The notes beneath the pieces were generated by a model that worked only from the letters and a program-made list of their open reading frames with translations, made no database searches and was not told the origin of the DNA. From Chengkuizengella sediminis (GTDB lineage Bacteria; Bacillota; Bacilli; Paenibacillales; KCTC-33759), in assembly GCF_010078385.1 (NCBI RefSeq), contig NZ_SIJC01000012.1:35199-99198 (forward strand): a DNA stretch of 64,000 nt. Reading direction: 5' to 3'. Within the stretch, counting starts at the first letter, position 1. Each line of letters begins with the position of its first letter. The position numbers were made by a program, and so were the translations under genes. Of this stretch, positions 19,750 through 28,159 are shown in pieces.

Positions 19750-20847
19750 TTAATCAAGTTTTTCTATTAATTCGAAATCCCCAACAACCTTTTCAACACC
19801 ATTAATTATGATAGACACTTTGTGCATACCTGGATAATATTTTCGAGTCGTGATTAATTTAAAAGAATGATTTCTATTTATATCTTCACTATTACTAGTT
19901 AACACACGTTCAGATATTTTAAACACTTTCTTCGTTAATTCTCCATTTGCTTTCATGAAATAGATCGCATATTCAATGCGCACTTTCTCATCTGTTTCTT
20001 TATTTTTTTGAAGTTCAAATGAAAAAGAAAGTATATCACCGATATTTACTTTGTCAGTATTTATTTGAAAATTAGCAACGTCAATATATTTTGGATCACT
20101 AAAACCGAACATTAATAGAGCCTCGGTATCTCCAGCTTTTAATAACGTACGTAGTGCGTGTTTTACTAACCAATCCGTTTCTTTAGATTCACCTAACCAC
20201 TTTCTAGCTACTTGTAAAATCAATTTTGGATGATCTTTAGAAATATCATTTAAGTTATTGGCGACACTTCTTCTTACGTATTCTTCTGGATCATTTTTTA
20301 ACATTTCTAATATAGGTAGTATCAAAGAAGGATCTTTTTTAAAAGCAGGTAAAGCAATAGCCCAAGGCAATCGTGGACGACATCCTTCACTGGCAAGTCT
20401 GCGAATATGTTGATTGTCATGACGTGCCCACTCTGCCATCTTTTCCATCATTCTATGAGCATCCTTGATAATAAATGGACGAACAGCAAATTCAGAAGAA
20501 GAATACTTGGTGAATTCCTCTAATGCCTTGATTGAAATATCCCAATCATCTAATCCGTACAACTCCACAAAGTTAGGAAATATCATGGGTGCAAATCCAA
20601 ATTTAAATGTTACCTTTGATGCCACTTTCATTAAAATTTCAATAACAGACTCATAATCTTTAGGCAATGTCTCATGTAAACACTGCGTTATATGGTGCAT
20701 TCTTTCCTTTAATTCATATCCATCCCATTCATTTGTAAATACCTTTTTTAAAAACAATTCCTTAGAAAAGTTGGAATCATATTTACTAATTGTGCCCGTT
20801 AATTTTTCAAAAAAAACTTGATTAAATGTATTTTTTACTGGTTCCAT
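19750..20847 (-). CDS. AlkC-type DNA alkylation repair glycosylase (HEAT-like repeats plus Ig-like domain)
   Basis: A 365-residue protein. Residues about 60-255 form helical HEAT-like repeats, with EGCRPRLPWAIALPAF and DPEEYVRRSVANNLNDISKDHP as the best-conserved blocks; these match the AlkC/AlkD superfamily of enzymes that remove 3-methyladenine without base flipping. Residues about 260-365 are a beta-rich segment (VNIGDILSFSFELQ...YYPGMHKVSIIING) that looks like the Ig-like domain attached to AlkC but absent from AlkD. Length and layout therefore favour AlkC. It is a single gene, with no adaptive-response genes beside it. Catalytic residues were not assigned individually. Confidence 0.8.
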   Translation of the reverse strand: MEPVKNTFNQVFFEKLTGTISKYDSNFSKELFLKKVFTNEWDGYELKERMHHITQCLHETLPKDYESVIEILMKVASKVTFKFGFAPMIFPNFVELYGLDDWDISIKALEEFTKYSSSEFAVRPFIIKDAHRMMEKMAEWARHDNQHIRRLASEGCRPRLPWAIALPAFKKDPSLILPILEMLKNDPEEYVRRSVANNLNDISKDHPKLILQVARKWLGESKETDWLVKHALRTLLKAGDTEALLMFGFSDPKYIDVANFQINTDKVNIGDILSFSFELQKNKETDEKVRIEYAIYFMKANGELTKKVFKISERVLTSNSEDINRNHSFKLITTRKYYPGMHKVSIIINGVEKVVGDFELIEKLD

Positions 20848-21030
20848 TTCTTAAATCCTCCTAAATTATCAATTAACACAAGTATGACCTTAGGTTCTAT
20901 TTTAACACAAAATAGGAACTAATGTTCTTTTTACAATTTTAATATATTGACTTATTATTTTAAATGGTTTAATATATTTTACGTTCAACTGTCGACAGTC
21001 AGGTTTTTTAATTAAACATGTGAAATAAAT

Positions 21031-21132
21031 TTTCGTATAACCTCGTAATATGGACGAGGGTATCTACAGATGACCGTAAATATCTGGCTACGAGAGAATG
21101 TTGTTTCAAACAACGTTTCTCGTGGCTTTTTT
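21031..21132 (+). promoter_or_regulatory. Purine riboswitch (guanine class) with terminator
   Basis: The aptamer spans about 21031-21096. P1 is TCGTA with TACGA, P2 is CCTCG with CGAGG, and P3 is CAGAT with ATCTG around a loop containing ACCGTAAA. The junction strands TATAA, GTATCTA and GCTA match the purine family. The discriminating pyrimidine in the last junction (GGCTACGAG) is C, which predicts guanine or hypoxanthine rather than adenine. The 3' P1 strand runs into a terminator hairpin (21090-21132, ACGAGAGA pairing with TTTCTCGT, then TTTTTT). Binding of ligand should stop transcription of the xapX-like gene. Confidence 0.9.
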
Positions 21133-21208
21133 AGTTTGAAAAATACTTAAAACCTTTTTTGGAAATCATATTTACAACAATAGTTATATTTGAGAGGTGG
21201 ATTTAAAA

Positions 21209-21376
21209 ATGAAAGAAATACTATTAAGCTTATTAGCAGGAATCCTTGTAGGAATGTTATTTAAGGTGCTAAAACTCCCTGCTCCGGCCCCACCAGTTTT
21301 AGCTGGTATCGTAGGTATATTCGGAGTCTATCTAGGTGGGAAACTTTTAGAGTGGGTTATGAAATTAACAACTTAA
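21209..21376 (+). CDS. XapX domain-containing small membrane protein
   Basis: A 55-residue frame after the ribosome site GAGAGGTGG. The product begins MKEILLSLLAGILVGMLFKV, continues with a Pro/Ala-rich turn LPAPAPPVLAGIVGIFG, and ends in YLGGKLLEWVMK. This is the compact two-helix pattern of the XapX family, a small membrane protein of unknown function named from a purine-nucleoside locus. It lies 76 bases after a guanine-class purine riboswitch and is the only gene that switch could control, which links the family to purine status. A hairpin beyond the stop ends the unit. Confidence 0.85.
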   Translation: MKEILLSLLAGILVGMLFKVLKLPAPAPPVLAGIVGIFGVYLGGKLLEWVMKLTT

Positions 21377-21432
21377 AACTCATTTGACTTAGTACTCAAG
21401 CAAAAAGTGTGTGATTATCTCCATATTTAATC

Positions 21433-21479
21433 AAAAAATTCTCCAAACTAGTAACCGTTCATTATAGTTTGGAGAATTT
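21433..21479. terminator. Bidirectional terminator between xapX-like gene and hemY
   Basis: AATTCTCCAAACT pairs perfectly with AGTTTGGAGAATT around a 16-base loop, with A- and T-runs outside. It serves both convergent genes. Confidence 0.85.
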
Positions 21480-21500
21480 AATTTCAAATAAAGATATAGT

Positions 21501-22958
21501 TTATTGTATAAATTGTATTACTTGTTCTGCTGTTTTTTCTCCCTGACCTATACAGTCTGGAATGCCAACTCCTTCATAACCTGCCCCAGTTAAAAAGATA
21601 CCTGGATAATTTTCTGCACATTGTTTTCTTGCATTTCCAATGATATTTAAATGCTCAATTGGATATTGAGGCATAGAGTTATATAAACGAGTAACTTTAT
21701 GGAATAGTGGTGTTGCTTTTATTCCCATTAAATCTCCGATCTCTTGTTGTACCTTTTCTATAATCTGTTCATCATTAAGTTGTTTCCAAGCTTCTTCACC
21801 TGACCTACCCACATAACATCGAAGTAATATTTTCCCCTTTGGAGCTGTGTGCAACCATTTCGATGAAGTCCAAGTACAAGCAGTCATGAATCTACCTTCC
21901 TTACGAGGAATAACAAACCCTGAACCGTCCAGATCATGATTTATATCTTTTTTATCAAAGGCTATAATTACATTGGCAACTGATGCATATTTTATTTTTT
22001 TCAATTGCTGCACTTGATTTAAATCTGTAAAGAGATCTGCTGAAAAATGTGGTGGGATTGCTAATACAACAACATCTGATTCGATCATTTCTCCATTAGA
22101 CAAAGTGATTTCATACTCATTTATTTTTTCTGCAGTTTTATTTGATTGTTTCGTAATTTTGGTAACAGATTGTTCTGTTATGACTTTCACATCACTTAAT
22201 TCCTCAACAAGCGCATCTACTAGTGTATTTAATCCTTTTTTATAAGTCAGAAACATACTATTTTGTGCAATTTTCGGCAACGAAACAGCTGAAGCTCCAT
22301 TTGCAGGCGCACGCTTTCTACTAATAGCCATCCCTAATATCAAACTACGGTATTTCTTTTCAATACCTCGAAATTGCGGAAAAGTAGCTTTTAAGCTCAA
22401 CTCATTTGGATTCCCTGCATAAATGCCAGATAATAATGGCTCTGCAATATTCTCAGCTACTTGTTTACCTAGTCTCCGTGAAAGAAAACCACCTAAGGTC
22501 TCATCACTTGAACTAGATCTACGAGGAAGAAGTAAATCCATTCCCGCTCTTAATTTTCCTGGCAAAGAGATTAGACCCGTTTTCATAAACGGCGCCATTT
22601 TTGTTGGGATACCTAATATTAGACCAGGTGGCATTAGGTGAAATTTACCTTTATGAAGAATATAGTTTTTCTTTGCGTTTGGGTTTGTAGCTGTTAATTG
22701 ATCCTCTAAACCTAATTCTCGAGAAATCTTTATAATCGGATATTTTCGAGCTAAAAAAGAATCAGGGCCTCTTTCAATCACAAAATCTTCATGTAACAAT
22801 GTTTGGATTTTTCCACCTAATCTACTATCCTTATCAACGATGGTTATTTCTATCTGTATTCCCTGCTCTGAAAACTTCTTTTTCATATAAAATGCAGTGC
22901 TTAAACCTGTTATTCCTCCACCAACAATGGTAACCTTTTTAGGAGTTTTCTCCATCAT
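21501..22958 (-). CDS. hemY: Protoporphyrinogen/coproporphyrinogen III oxidase, HemY type
   Basis: An FAD-dependent oxidase of about 485 residues. The FAD-binding motif VTIVGGGITGLSTAFYM lies at the N-terminus. The substrate-side loops (ERGPDSFLARKYP) and the C-terminal LTGAGYEGVGIPDCIGQG are typical of HemY. In Gram-positive bacteria this enzyme oxidises coproporphyrinogen III to coproporphyrin III (also called CgoX), upstream of HemH. The start is the ATG at 22958, seven bases after AAGGAT; a TTG two codons earlier is less likely. The gene follows hemH with essentially no gap, so hemE-hemH-hemY is one operon ending at the terminator at 21433-21479. Confidence 0.95.
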   Translation of the reverse strand: MMEKTPKKVTIVGGGITGLSTAFYMKKKFSEQGIQIEITIVDKDSRLGGKIQTLLHEDFVIERGPDSFLARKYPIIKISRELGLEDQLTATNPNAKKNYILHKGKFHLMPPGLILGIPTKMAPFMKTGLISLPGKLRAGMDLLLPRRSSSSDETLGGFLSRRLGKQVAENIAEPLLSGIYAGNPNELSLKATFPQFRGIEKKYRSLILGMAISRKRAPANGASAVSLPKIAQNSMFLTYKKGLNTLVDALVEELSDVKVITEQSVTKITKQSNKTAEKINEYEITLSNGEMIESDVVVLAIPPHFSADLFTDLNQVQQLKKIKYASVANVIIAFDKKDINHDLDGSGFVIPRKEGRFMTACTWTSSKWLHTAPKGKILLRCYVGRSGEEAWKQLNDEQIIEKVQQEIGDLMGIKATPLFHKVTRLYNSMPQYPIEHLNIIGNARKQCAENYPGIFLTGAGYEGVGIPDCIGQGEKTAEQVIQFIQ

Positions 22959-22960
22959 GA

Positions 22961-23893
22961 TCAATCCTTATCTAGTTTGGCTATAACAACTTCTGCTACC
23001 GTTTCCATATATCTTGGATCTGTATTTAACGACTCTGTACGCTCTAAATGCATTCCTAACTTGCGAGCAACCTGCTGACACTCGATATCTATATCATAAA
23101 GAATTTCTAGATGATCTGATACAAAACCAATCGGACAGATTAGGACATCTTGAACATTTTCTTCACTTTGTATATGATTCAAAACGTCTAGTATATCAGG
23201 TCCCAACCACGGCATGGCAGTCTGACCTGCACTCTGCCATGCAAAATCCCAGTTTGTAATTCCTGTTTTTTCAGCAATTTTTTTAGAAGTTTCAATTAGT
23301 TGTTCTGGATACGGGTCATTTATTTCCAATATTTTTTCAGGTAAACTATGAGCACTGAATAGAACCTTTATCTCATTTTTATCTAGACCCTCAAACTTTT
23401 GTAAAGCTGCTTTTACTCTTTCAGATAGAACTTCAATTAATTTAGGATACATATGATAACTTTTAACAAAGTTAATGCTCAAACCAAGTTCATCTGCTTT
23501 TTCCTCTGCACGTTTTATATAACTACCCACACTCATTGTTGAATAATGTGGTGCTAAAACAACTCCAACCGCTTTTGTGATCCCATCTTCCACCATTTTC
23601 GCTATCCCATCTTCTATGAAAGGATGAGCATGCTTCAAACCTTGGTAACATACAAACTCGTATTCTGATTGTTGTTTATTTAAAGTCTTTTCAATCTCTT
23701 CTACTTGTCGATCTGTATTTTTACGTAGTGGGAAAAACCCTCCAACAATGGCCTCATAACGACTGATTAAATCCTCTAATTGTTCTGGTTCAGGTGGTCT
23801 GCCTCTACGAATATGGGTGTAATATGCTTCAATTTGATCCATACTTTCTGGTGTTCCGTAAGACATGACTAATACTCCTATTTTTTGCGTCAT
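22961..23893 (-). CDS. hemH: Ferrochelatase (coproporphyrin type)
   Basis: Inserts iron into the porphyrin ring; in Firmicutes the substrate is coproporphyrin III, giving coproheme. The 310-residue soluble form fits Bacillus HemH. Motifs seen are VLVMSYGTPESMD at the N-terminus, APHYSTMSVGSYIKRAEE, the metal-site histidine in LFSAHSLPEKI (about residue 184), and a conserved acidic stretch DHLEILYDIDIECQ near the end. Its ATG overlaps the hemE stop codon by four bases (ATGA), indicating translational coupling, and it runs directly into hemY. Confidence 0.96.
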   Translation of the reverse strand: MTQKIGVLVMSYGTPESMDQIEAYYTHIRRGRPPEPEQLEDLISRYEAIVGGFFPLRKNTDRQVEEIEKTLNKQQSEYEFVCYQGLKHAHPFIEDGIAKMVEDGITKAVGVVLAPHYSTMSVGSYIKRAEEKADELGLSINFVKSYHMYPKLIEVLSERVKAALQKFEGLDKNEIKVLFSAHSLPEKILEINDPYPEQLIETSKKIAEKTGITNWDFAWQSAGQTAMPWLGPDILDVLNHIQSEENVQDVLICPIGFVSDHLEILYDIDIECQQVARKLGMHLERTESLNTDPRYMETVAEVVIAKLDKD

Positions 23894-24957
23894 CTTACTC
23901 CACTACCCTTCTGCATTTTGCTAATTGCTGCATGAGAGTATTCATGTATAAACTGTGTTAATTCTTTTAACTTATCTATGGATGCCTCAGGAAATAAACC
24001 ATGACCTAGATTAAAAATAAATCCTGGCTCGTTAATCCCTTGATCAATAATTTCCTTTGCATAATCTTGAATGACCGTCATCGGTGCCATTAATATTAGT
24101 GGGTCTAAATTACCTTGGACAGCATATTTGTGATTTAATCTATGACGCCCCTCTTGAATGGATACACGCCAATCTAAACCGATTACATCTGCTTTTAGTT
24201 TTGTTAAGGATGGCAATAATTCACCTGAGCTAACCCCTGGAAAATAAATTTTTGGCTGATCGTATATTTCTAGTTCTTTAAAGATACGTTCAATTGTTGG
24301 CAGCACAAATATTTCAAAATCTTTAGGAGCTAAAGCCCCTACCCAACTATCAAATAACTGAATTGCTTTGGCACCTGCAGCAAAGTGAGCTTTTAAATAA
24401 GTAATGATCATGTCTCCTAGTTTGTCCATCAACATAAACCAAATCTTAGGCTCGCTGTACATCAACTCTTTGGTTCTAATGTAATTTTTAGACGGTCTTC
24501 CTTCAATGATATAACTCGCAATGGTAAAAGGTGCTCCTGCAAAAGTAATTAATGGTTTCGTTAATTCACGATCTAAAATTTTTATAGTATCTATGACATG
24601 TGATAAATCCTTCTCAACATCTATCGGTTTTAATTTTAAAACATCTTCTTTTGATCTAATTGGATTATCAATGACTGGACCAATATTTTTTACGATATCA
24701 AAGTCAATCCCAATCGATGCGACTGGATTCATAATATCCGAATAAAGAATGGCAGCATCTACACCCAATTTTTTGACAGGCATCATCGTCACTTCTGCTG
24801 CTAATTCAGGCTGCTCACATATTTCCAATAACGTAAACTTCTCTTTTATTTTTCTATATTCAGGATCATATCTTCCTGCCTGTCTCATATACCATACAGG
24901 AATCGTATCTATCTCTTGTTTAAGACATGCCTTTATAAACCGATCTTGAACACTCAT
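23890..24957 (-). CDS. hemE: Uroporphyrinogen decarboxylase
   Basis: Removes four carboxyl groups from uroporphyrinogen III to give coproporphyrinogen III in the cytoplasm. The signature PVWYMRQAGRYDPEYR is at about residues 20-35. The active-site aspartate is in AILYSDIMNP, and the second signature block is IEGRPSKNYIRTKELM. LGHGLFPEAS near the C-terminus closes the barrel. The 355-residue length is usual. It is the first gene of hemEHY; its promoter must lie in the 313-base gap upstream. Confidence 0.97.
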   Translation of the reverse strand: MSVQDRFIKACLKQEIDTIPVWYMRQAGRYDPEYRKIKEKFTLLEICEQPELAAEVTMMPVKKLGVDAAILYSDIMNPVASIGIDFDIVKNIGPVIDNPIRSKEDVLKLKPIDVEKDLSHVIDTIKILDRELTKPLITFAGAPFTIASYIIEGRPSKNYIRTKELMYSEPKIWFMLMDKLGDMIITYLKAHFAAGAKAIQLFDSWVGALAPKDFEIFVLPTIERIFKELEIYDQPKIYFPGVSSGELLPSLTKLKADVIGLDWRVSIQEGRHRLNHKYAVQGNLDPLILMAPMTVIQDYAKEIIDQGINEPGFIFNLGHGLFPEASIDKLKELTQFIHEYSHAAISKMQKGSGVR

Positions 24958-25270
24958 TATGTAAATTCCCTCTTTTCAGAAATATCCTATCCATAATTAT
25001 GCCCTTTTTTTGAGTTTGTCACAACCGATAATATTCATTTATATCTGACAATAGTATGACAAAACTATTTCACTAAGTTGAAACTACTCATTAAACTACT
25101 GCTATATGAATATTGAAAGTATAATGCAAGCGGGATAAGGGTGTATTTTAAGAGAAGGAATCGTTATTAATATAAAAGGGTGTACATGTATTTGATTAAA
25201 TCCATATAAGAAGCTGGGGACCCCCAAGTAGGAATCACCAGCTTTTTGTATAAATCACAACTTCTATATA
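24958..25270. other. Intergenic region between hemL and hemE with a hairpin
   Basis: AAGCTGGGGA at 25211 and TCACCAGCTTTTT near 25245 form a hairpin that may end hemL transcription, although its T-run is stronger for the plus strand. The rest must hold the hemE promoter, which I could not place with confidence. No small ORF is convincing. Confidence 0.45.
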
Positions 25271-26563
25271 TTATAGTCGCTTCAATGCTTCACGATGCGC
25301 TTCAATCGTTGTTTCAATATCTTCATCGGTATGTGCTAACGAAACAAACATCCCTTCAAATTGAGATGGTGCAACGGAGACACCTAAGTCTAACATGTTC
25401 CCAAAATATTTCGTAAATCGTTTTAAATCAGAGGAACTTGCAGTTTCGTAATTCGTCACTTTCTGACTTGTGAAAAATGGACAAACCATCGAACCGATTC
25501 GATTCATCGTGCTTTCGATTCCAACTTCTTCTGCATTTTTCATCAAGCCTGCCTCTAATTTCGCAGACCTTTCTTCCAATTGCTCGTAAACACCAGGTTC
25601 ACCTAATAGCTTCAATGTAGTGTAACCTGCCACCATCGCTAAAGGATTTCCTGATAAAGTACCCGCCTGATAAATTGGACCGGTTGGTGCCATCTGCTCC
25701 ATTATTTCTCTTTTTCCACCATAGGCTCCTACAGGTAAACCTCCACCGATCACTTTACCTAAACAAGTTAGATCTGGAGTAACTCCAAATCGTCCTTGTG
25801 CACAATTTAAGTCAACACGAAAACCTGTCATCACTTCATCAAAAATAAGTAAACTGCCGTACTGTGTTGTCAAATCACGAAGTCCTTCTAAGAAACCTGG
25901 TAATGGTGGTACAACCCCCATATTTCCAGCAATCGGTTCAACAATGACACCTGCAATATCTTCTCCAAATTTTTCAAATGCTAGCTTAACTGATTCTATG
26001 TCGTTATAGGGTACAGTTAAAGTATTTTGTGCTACAGACTCAGGAACACCTGGACTATCAGGTAAACCTAAGGTTGCAACACCAGAACCCGCTTTAATTA
26101 ATAAAGAATCTGCATGTCCATGATAACAGCCTTCAAACTTTAATATTTTGTTCCGTTTTGTATAACCTCTGGCTAACCTTAAAGCACTCATAGTTGCTTC
26201 CGTACCAGAATTAACCATACGAACAATTTCAATGGAAGGTACACGTTCACACACAAGCTGTGCCATTTGTGTTTCAATTTCTGTTGGTGCACCAAAGCTT
26301 GTACCTTTTTCAGCTGTAAATTTTATTGCTTCAATCACTTCAGGATGAGCATGTCCTAAAATTAACGGTCCCCAAGATGCAATATAATCAATGTATTTAT
26401 TACCATCAATATCTATCACTCTTGAGCCTCTAGCTTTTTCTATGTAAACTGGTGTTAATCCTACAGATTTAAAGGCACGAACAGGACTATTTACTCCTCC
26501 TGGAATATGCTGCTTTGCTAATTCAAACGCTTCTTTTGACTTCGTATCGATTCTTTGATTCAT
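25271..26563 (-). CDS. hemL: Glutamate-1-semialdehyde 2,1-aminomutase
   Basis: A PLP enzyme that turns glutamate-1-semialdehyde into 5-aminolevulinate, the last step of the C5 route. It shows the family opening [13 protein letters not shown], the PLP-binding lysine in [19 protein letters not shown] (about residue 267) and the aspartate motif [13 protein letters not shown] placed the start at the ATG at 26563, nine bases after GGAG, which gives 430 residues as in Bacillus subtilis; the frame runs five codons further upstream. Here hemL is separated from hemB by a small gene on the opposite strand, so it may have its own promoter. Confidence 0.96.
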   Translation of the reverse strand: MNQRIDTKSKEAFELAKQHIPGGVNSPVRAFKSVGLTPVYIEKARGSRVIDIDGNKYIDYIASWGPLILGHAHPEVIEAIKFTAEKGTSFGAPTEIETQMAQLVCERVPSIEIVRMVNSGTEATMSALRLARGYTKRNKILKFEGCYHGHADSLLIKAGSGVATLGLPDSPGVPESVAQNTLTVPYNDIESVKLAFEKFGEDIAGVIVEPIAGNMGVVPPLPGFLEGLRDLTTQYGSLLIFDEVMTGFRVDLNCAQGRFGVTPDLTCLGKVIGGGLPVGAYGGKREIMEQMAPTGPIYQAGTLSGNPLAMVAGYTTLKLLGEPGVYEQLEERSAKLEAGLMKNAEEVGIESTMNRIGSMVCPFFTSQKVTNYETASSSDLKRFTKYFGNMLDLGVSVAPSQFEGMFVSLAHTDEDIETTIEAHREALKRL

Positions 26564-26709
26564 TTCATACATCTCCACACTTTCCTTGTTAACTTAAAAA
26601 TTATTTTACTACATCTATTTTAAAAGTATAAGTCACCTTCAACCGCATAAATATGAATTGTAATTCATTAAAGTAAAATAAAATCACTCATTTAAACTGG
26701 AGGACATTT

Positions 26710-26973
26710 ATGCGTTGGTTGATTGCTTATTTTTGTATATTAATCTCTATTTTATTGTTAAGTAAAGGTTTTAGTTTACCAACCGTTAATTCTAATCATG
26801 TTGATGGCAGTCAGATTGGAATTTATTTTTTGGGATTTGAGATTAAGGATAAGGTTCCGAGAGAGTACGTTCCTATCTACTCTGCTATCTTCTTAATGGG
26901 AAGTTTTATGTTTGCCACCTTTTCAACTCTGATCACGATGACCTCACTTTTAACATTAAAAAGATTTAAATAA
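26710..26973 (+). CDS. Small membrane protein, unknown function
   Basis: An 87-residue protein with a ribosome site (TGGAGG) before the ATG. One membrane segment covers about residues 4-22. A loop of about 35 polar residues follows, and a second membrane segment covers about 57-80, followed by a basic tail LKRFK. I recognise no family. It lies on the plus strand between hemB and hemL, interrupting an otherwise co-directional heme cluster. A terminator shared with hemB follows it. Confidence 0.65.
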   Translation: MRWLIAYFCILISILLLSKGFSLPTVNSNHVDGSQIGIYFLGFEIKDKVPREYVPIYSAIFLMGSFMFATFSTLITMTSLLTLKRFK

Positions 26974-26998
26974 CCACCCAGTTTTCGGATGGTTATTT
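26968..26998. terminator. Bidirectional terminator between the small membrane gene and hemB
   Basis: AAATAACCACCC pairs with GGATGGTTATTT around a short loop and lies between two converging stop codons. Confidence 0.8.
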
Positions 26999-27003
26999 AA
27001 ATC

Positions 27004-28023
27004 TTATATTGATTCAGTACGTAACCATCTTGCTACATCTTTTGCAAAGTAAGTTAGAATCATATCGGCTCCCGCACGTTTAAACCCTACTAGTAACTCC
27101 ATCGCGACCGCCTTTTCATCTATCCAACCTTTTTCAGCTGCCGCTTTTATCATGGAATATTCCGCACTAACATTATATGCCGCAATCGGAAGGTCGAAAT
27201 TTTGCTTTAATGAAAGAATAATATCCATATATGCCATCCCTGGTTTGACCATCAAAATATCAGCACCTTCCATTACATCGGATTCTGCTTCTCGGATTCC
27301 TTCGCTAGCATTTGCAGGGTCCATTTGGTATGTTTTGCGATCCCCAAACTGTGGTGAGGAATGAGCAGCGTCTCTAAATGGACCATAAAATGCAGATGAA
27401 TATTTCACTGCATAGGACATAATAGGAATATGTTCAAATCCTGACTCATCTAATCCAGAGCGAATCGCAGTTACAAAACCATCCATCATATTAGATGGAG
27501 CAATAACGTCAGCTCCCGCTTTTGCTTGCGATACAGCTGTTTTTACAAGTAATTCTAAGGAAGAATCATTTTCAATAACAGCCTCTTTTCCATCATCAGA
27601 TTTTTTAACAATCCCACAATGACCATGATCCATAAACTGACACAAACATGTATCTGCCATTATTAATAAATTCGGGTTCATTCGTTTGGCTAAACGAGTA
27701 GCTTTCTGAACGATACCCTGATCATTATAGGCTTGTGTTCCAACATTATCTTTCTCACTGGGTACACCAAATAGGATAATAGATTGTAAACCTAGCTTCG
27801 AAATTTCTTTTATTTCTGTTTCTAATTGATCTAACGAAAAATGGTACACACCAGGCATTGAAGGAATTTCATTTTTGATTCCTTCACCTTCCGTTACAAA
27901 AATCGGATAGATTAAATCATGAACAGTTACATGATTTTCTTTAACTAAATTACGAATAGCTCGATTGTTTCTTAATCTTCTATGTCTTACTGTTGGAAAT
28001 GCCAATTTTTCTTCCTCCTTCAT
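27004..28023 (-). CDS. hemB: Delta-aminolevulinic acid dehydratase (porphobilinogen synthase)
   Basis: Condenses two aminolevulinate molecules to porphobilinogen. The motif RHRRLRNNRAIRNLV is at the N-terminus. The zinc-site cysteines appear in MADTCLCQFMDHGHCG, and the Schiff-base lysines in MSYAVKYSSAFYGPFRDA and ILMVKPGMAYMDII. The octamer-type TIM barrel of 339 residues (allowing for the start) is normal. The ATG at 28023 follows GGGGGG by five bases. A TTG seven codons in (LAFPTVRHRR) sits eight bases after AAGGAGG and is a serious alternative. A 136-base structured gap separates it from the upstream cobA-hemD fusion. Confidence 0.96.
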   Translation of the reverse strand: MKEEEKLAFPTVRHRRLRNNRAIRNLVKENHVTVHDLIYPIFVTEGEGIKNEIPSMPGVYHFSLDQLETEIKEISKLGLQSIILFGVPSEKDNVGTQAYNDQGIVQKATRLAKRMNPNLLIMADTCLCQFMDHGHCGIVKKSDDGKEAVIENDSSLELLVKTAVSQAKAGADVIAPSNMMDGFVTAIRSGLDESGFEHIPIMSYAVKYSSAFYGPFRDAAHSSPQFGDRKTYQMDPANASEGIREAESDVMEGADILMVKPGMAYMDIILSLKQNFDLPIAAYNVSAEYSMIKAAAEKGWIDEKAVAMELLVGFKRAGADMILTYFAKDVARWLRTESI

Positions 28024-28064
28024 TTACTCCCCCCGTCCAATGTAAATCACTAAGAAAAAAATAA

Positions 28065-28135
28065 ACTGTAGTGATTTACTCTTGTGAGTGACTTTTGCGT
28101 TCTTTGCAAGTGGAACGAATAAGAGTAAACACAAT
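28065..28135 (-). promoter_or_regulatory. Nested hairpin element upstream of hemB
   Basis: In the 136-base gap, TTTACTCTT near 28076 pairs with AAGAGTAAA near 28127, and an inner hairpin (TTGC with GCAA) sits within it. The element lies between the cobA-hemD stop and hemB start on the same transcript. It may be an attenuator, a processing site or a leader controlling hemB. No known riboswitch consensus was recognised and there is no long T-run. Confidence 0.4.
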
Positions 28136-28159
28136 TTAAAAAAATTTTTGAATTTAGAT

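Noticed and set aside
25205..25255. Hairpin with GGGGACCCCC considered as a c-di-AMP-type riboswitch
   Set aside because: Only one hairpin is present and the remaining conserved parts of that aptamer are missing. A terminator is simpler.
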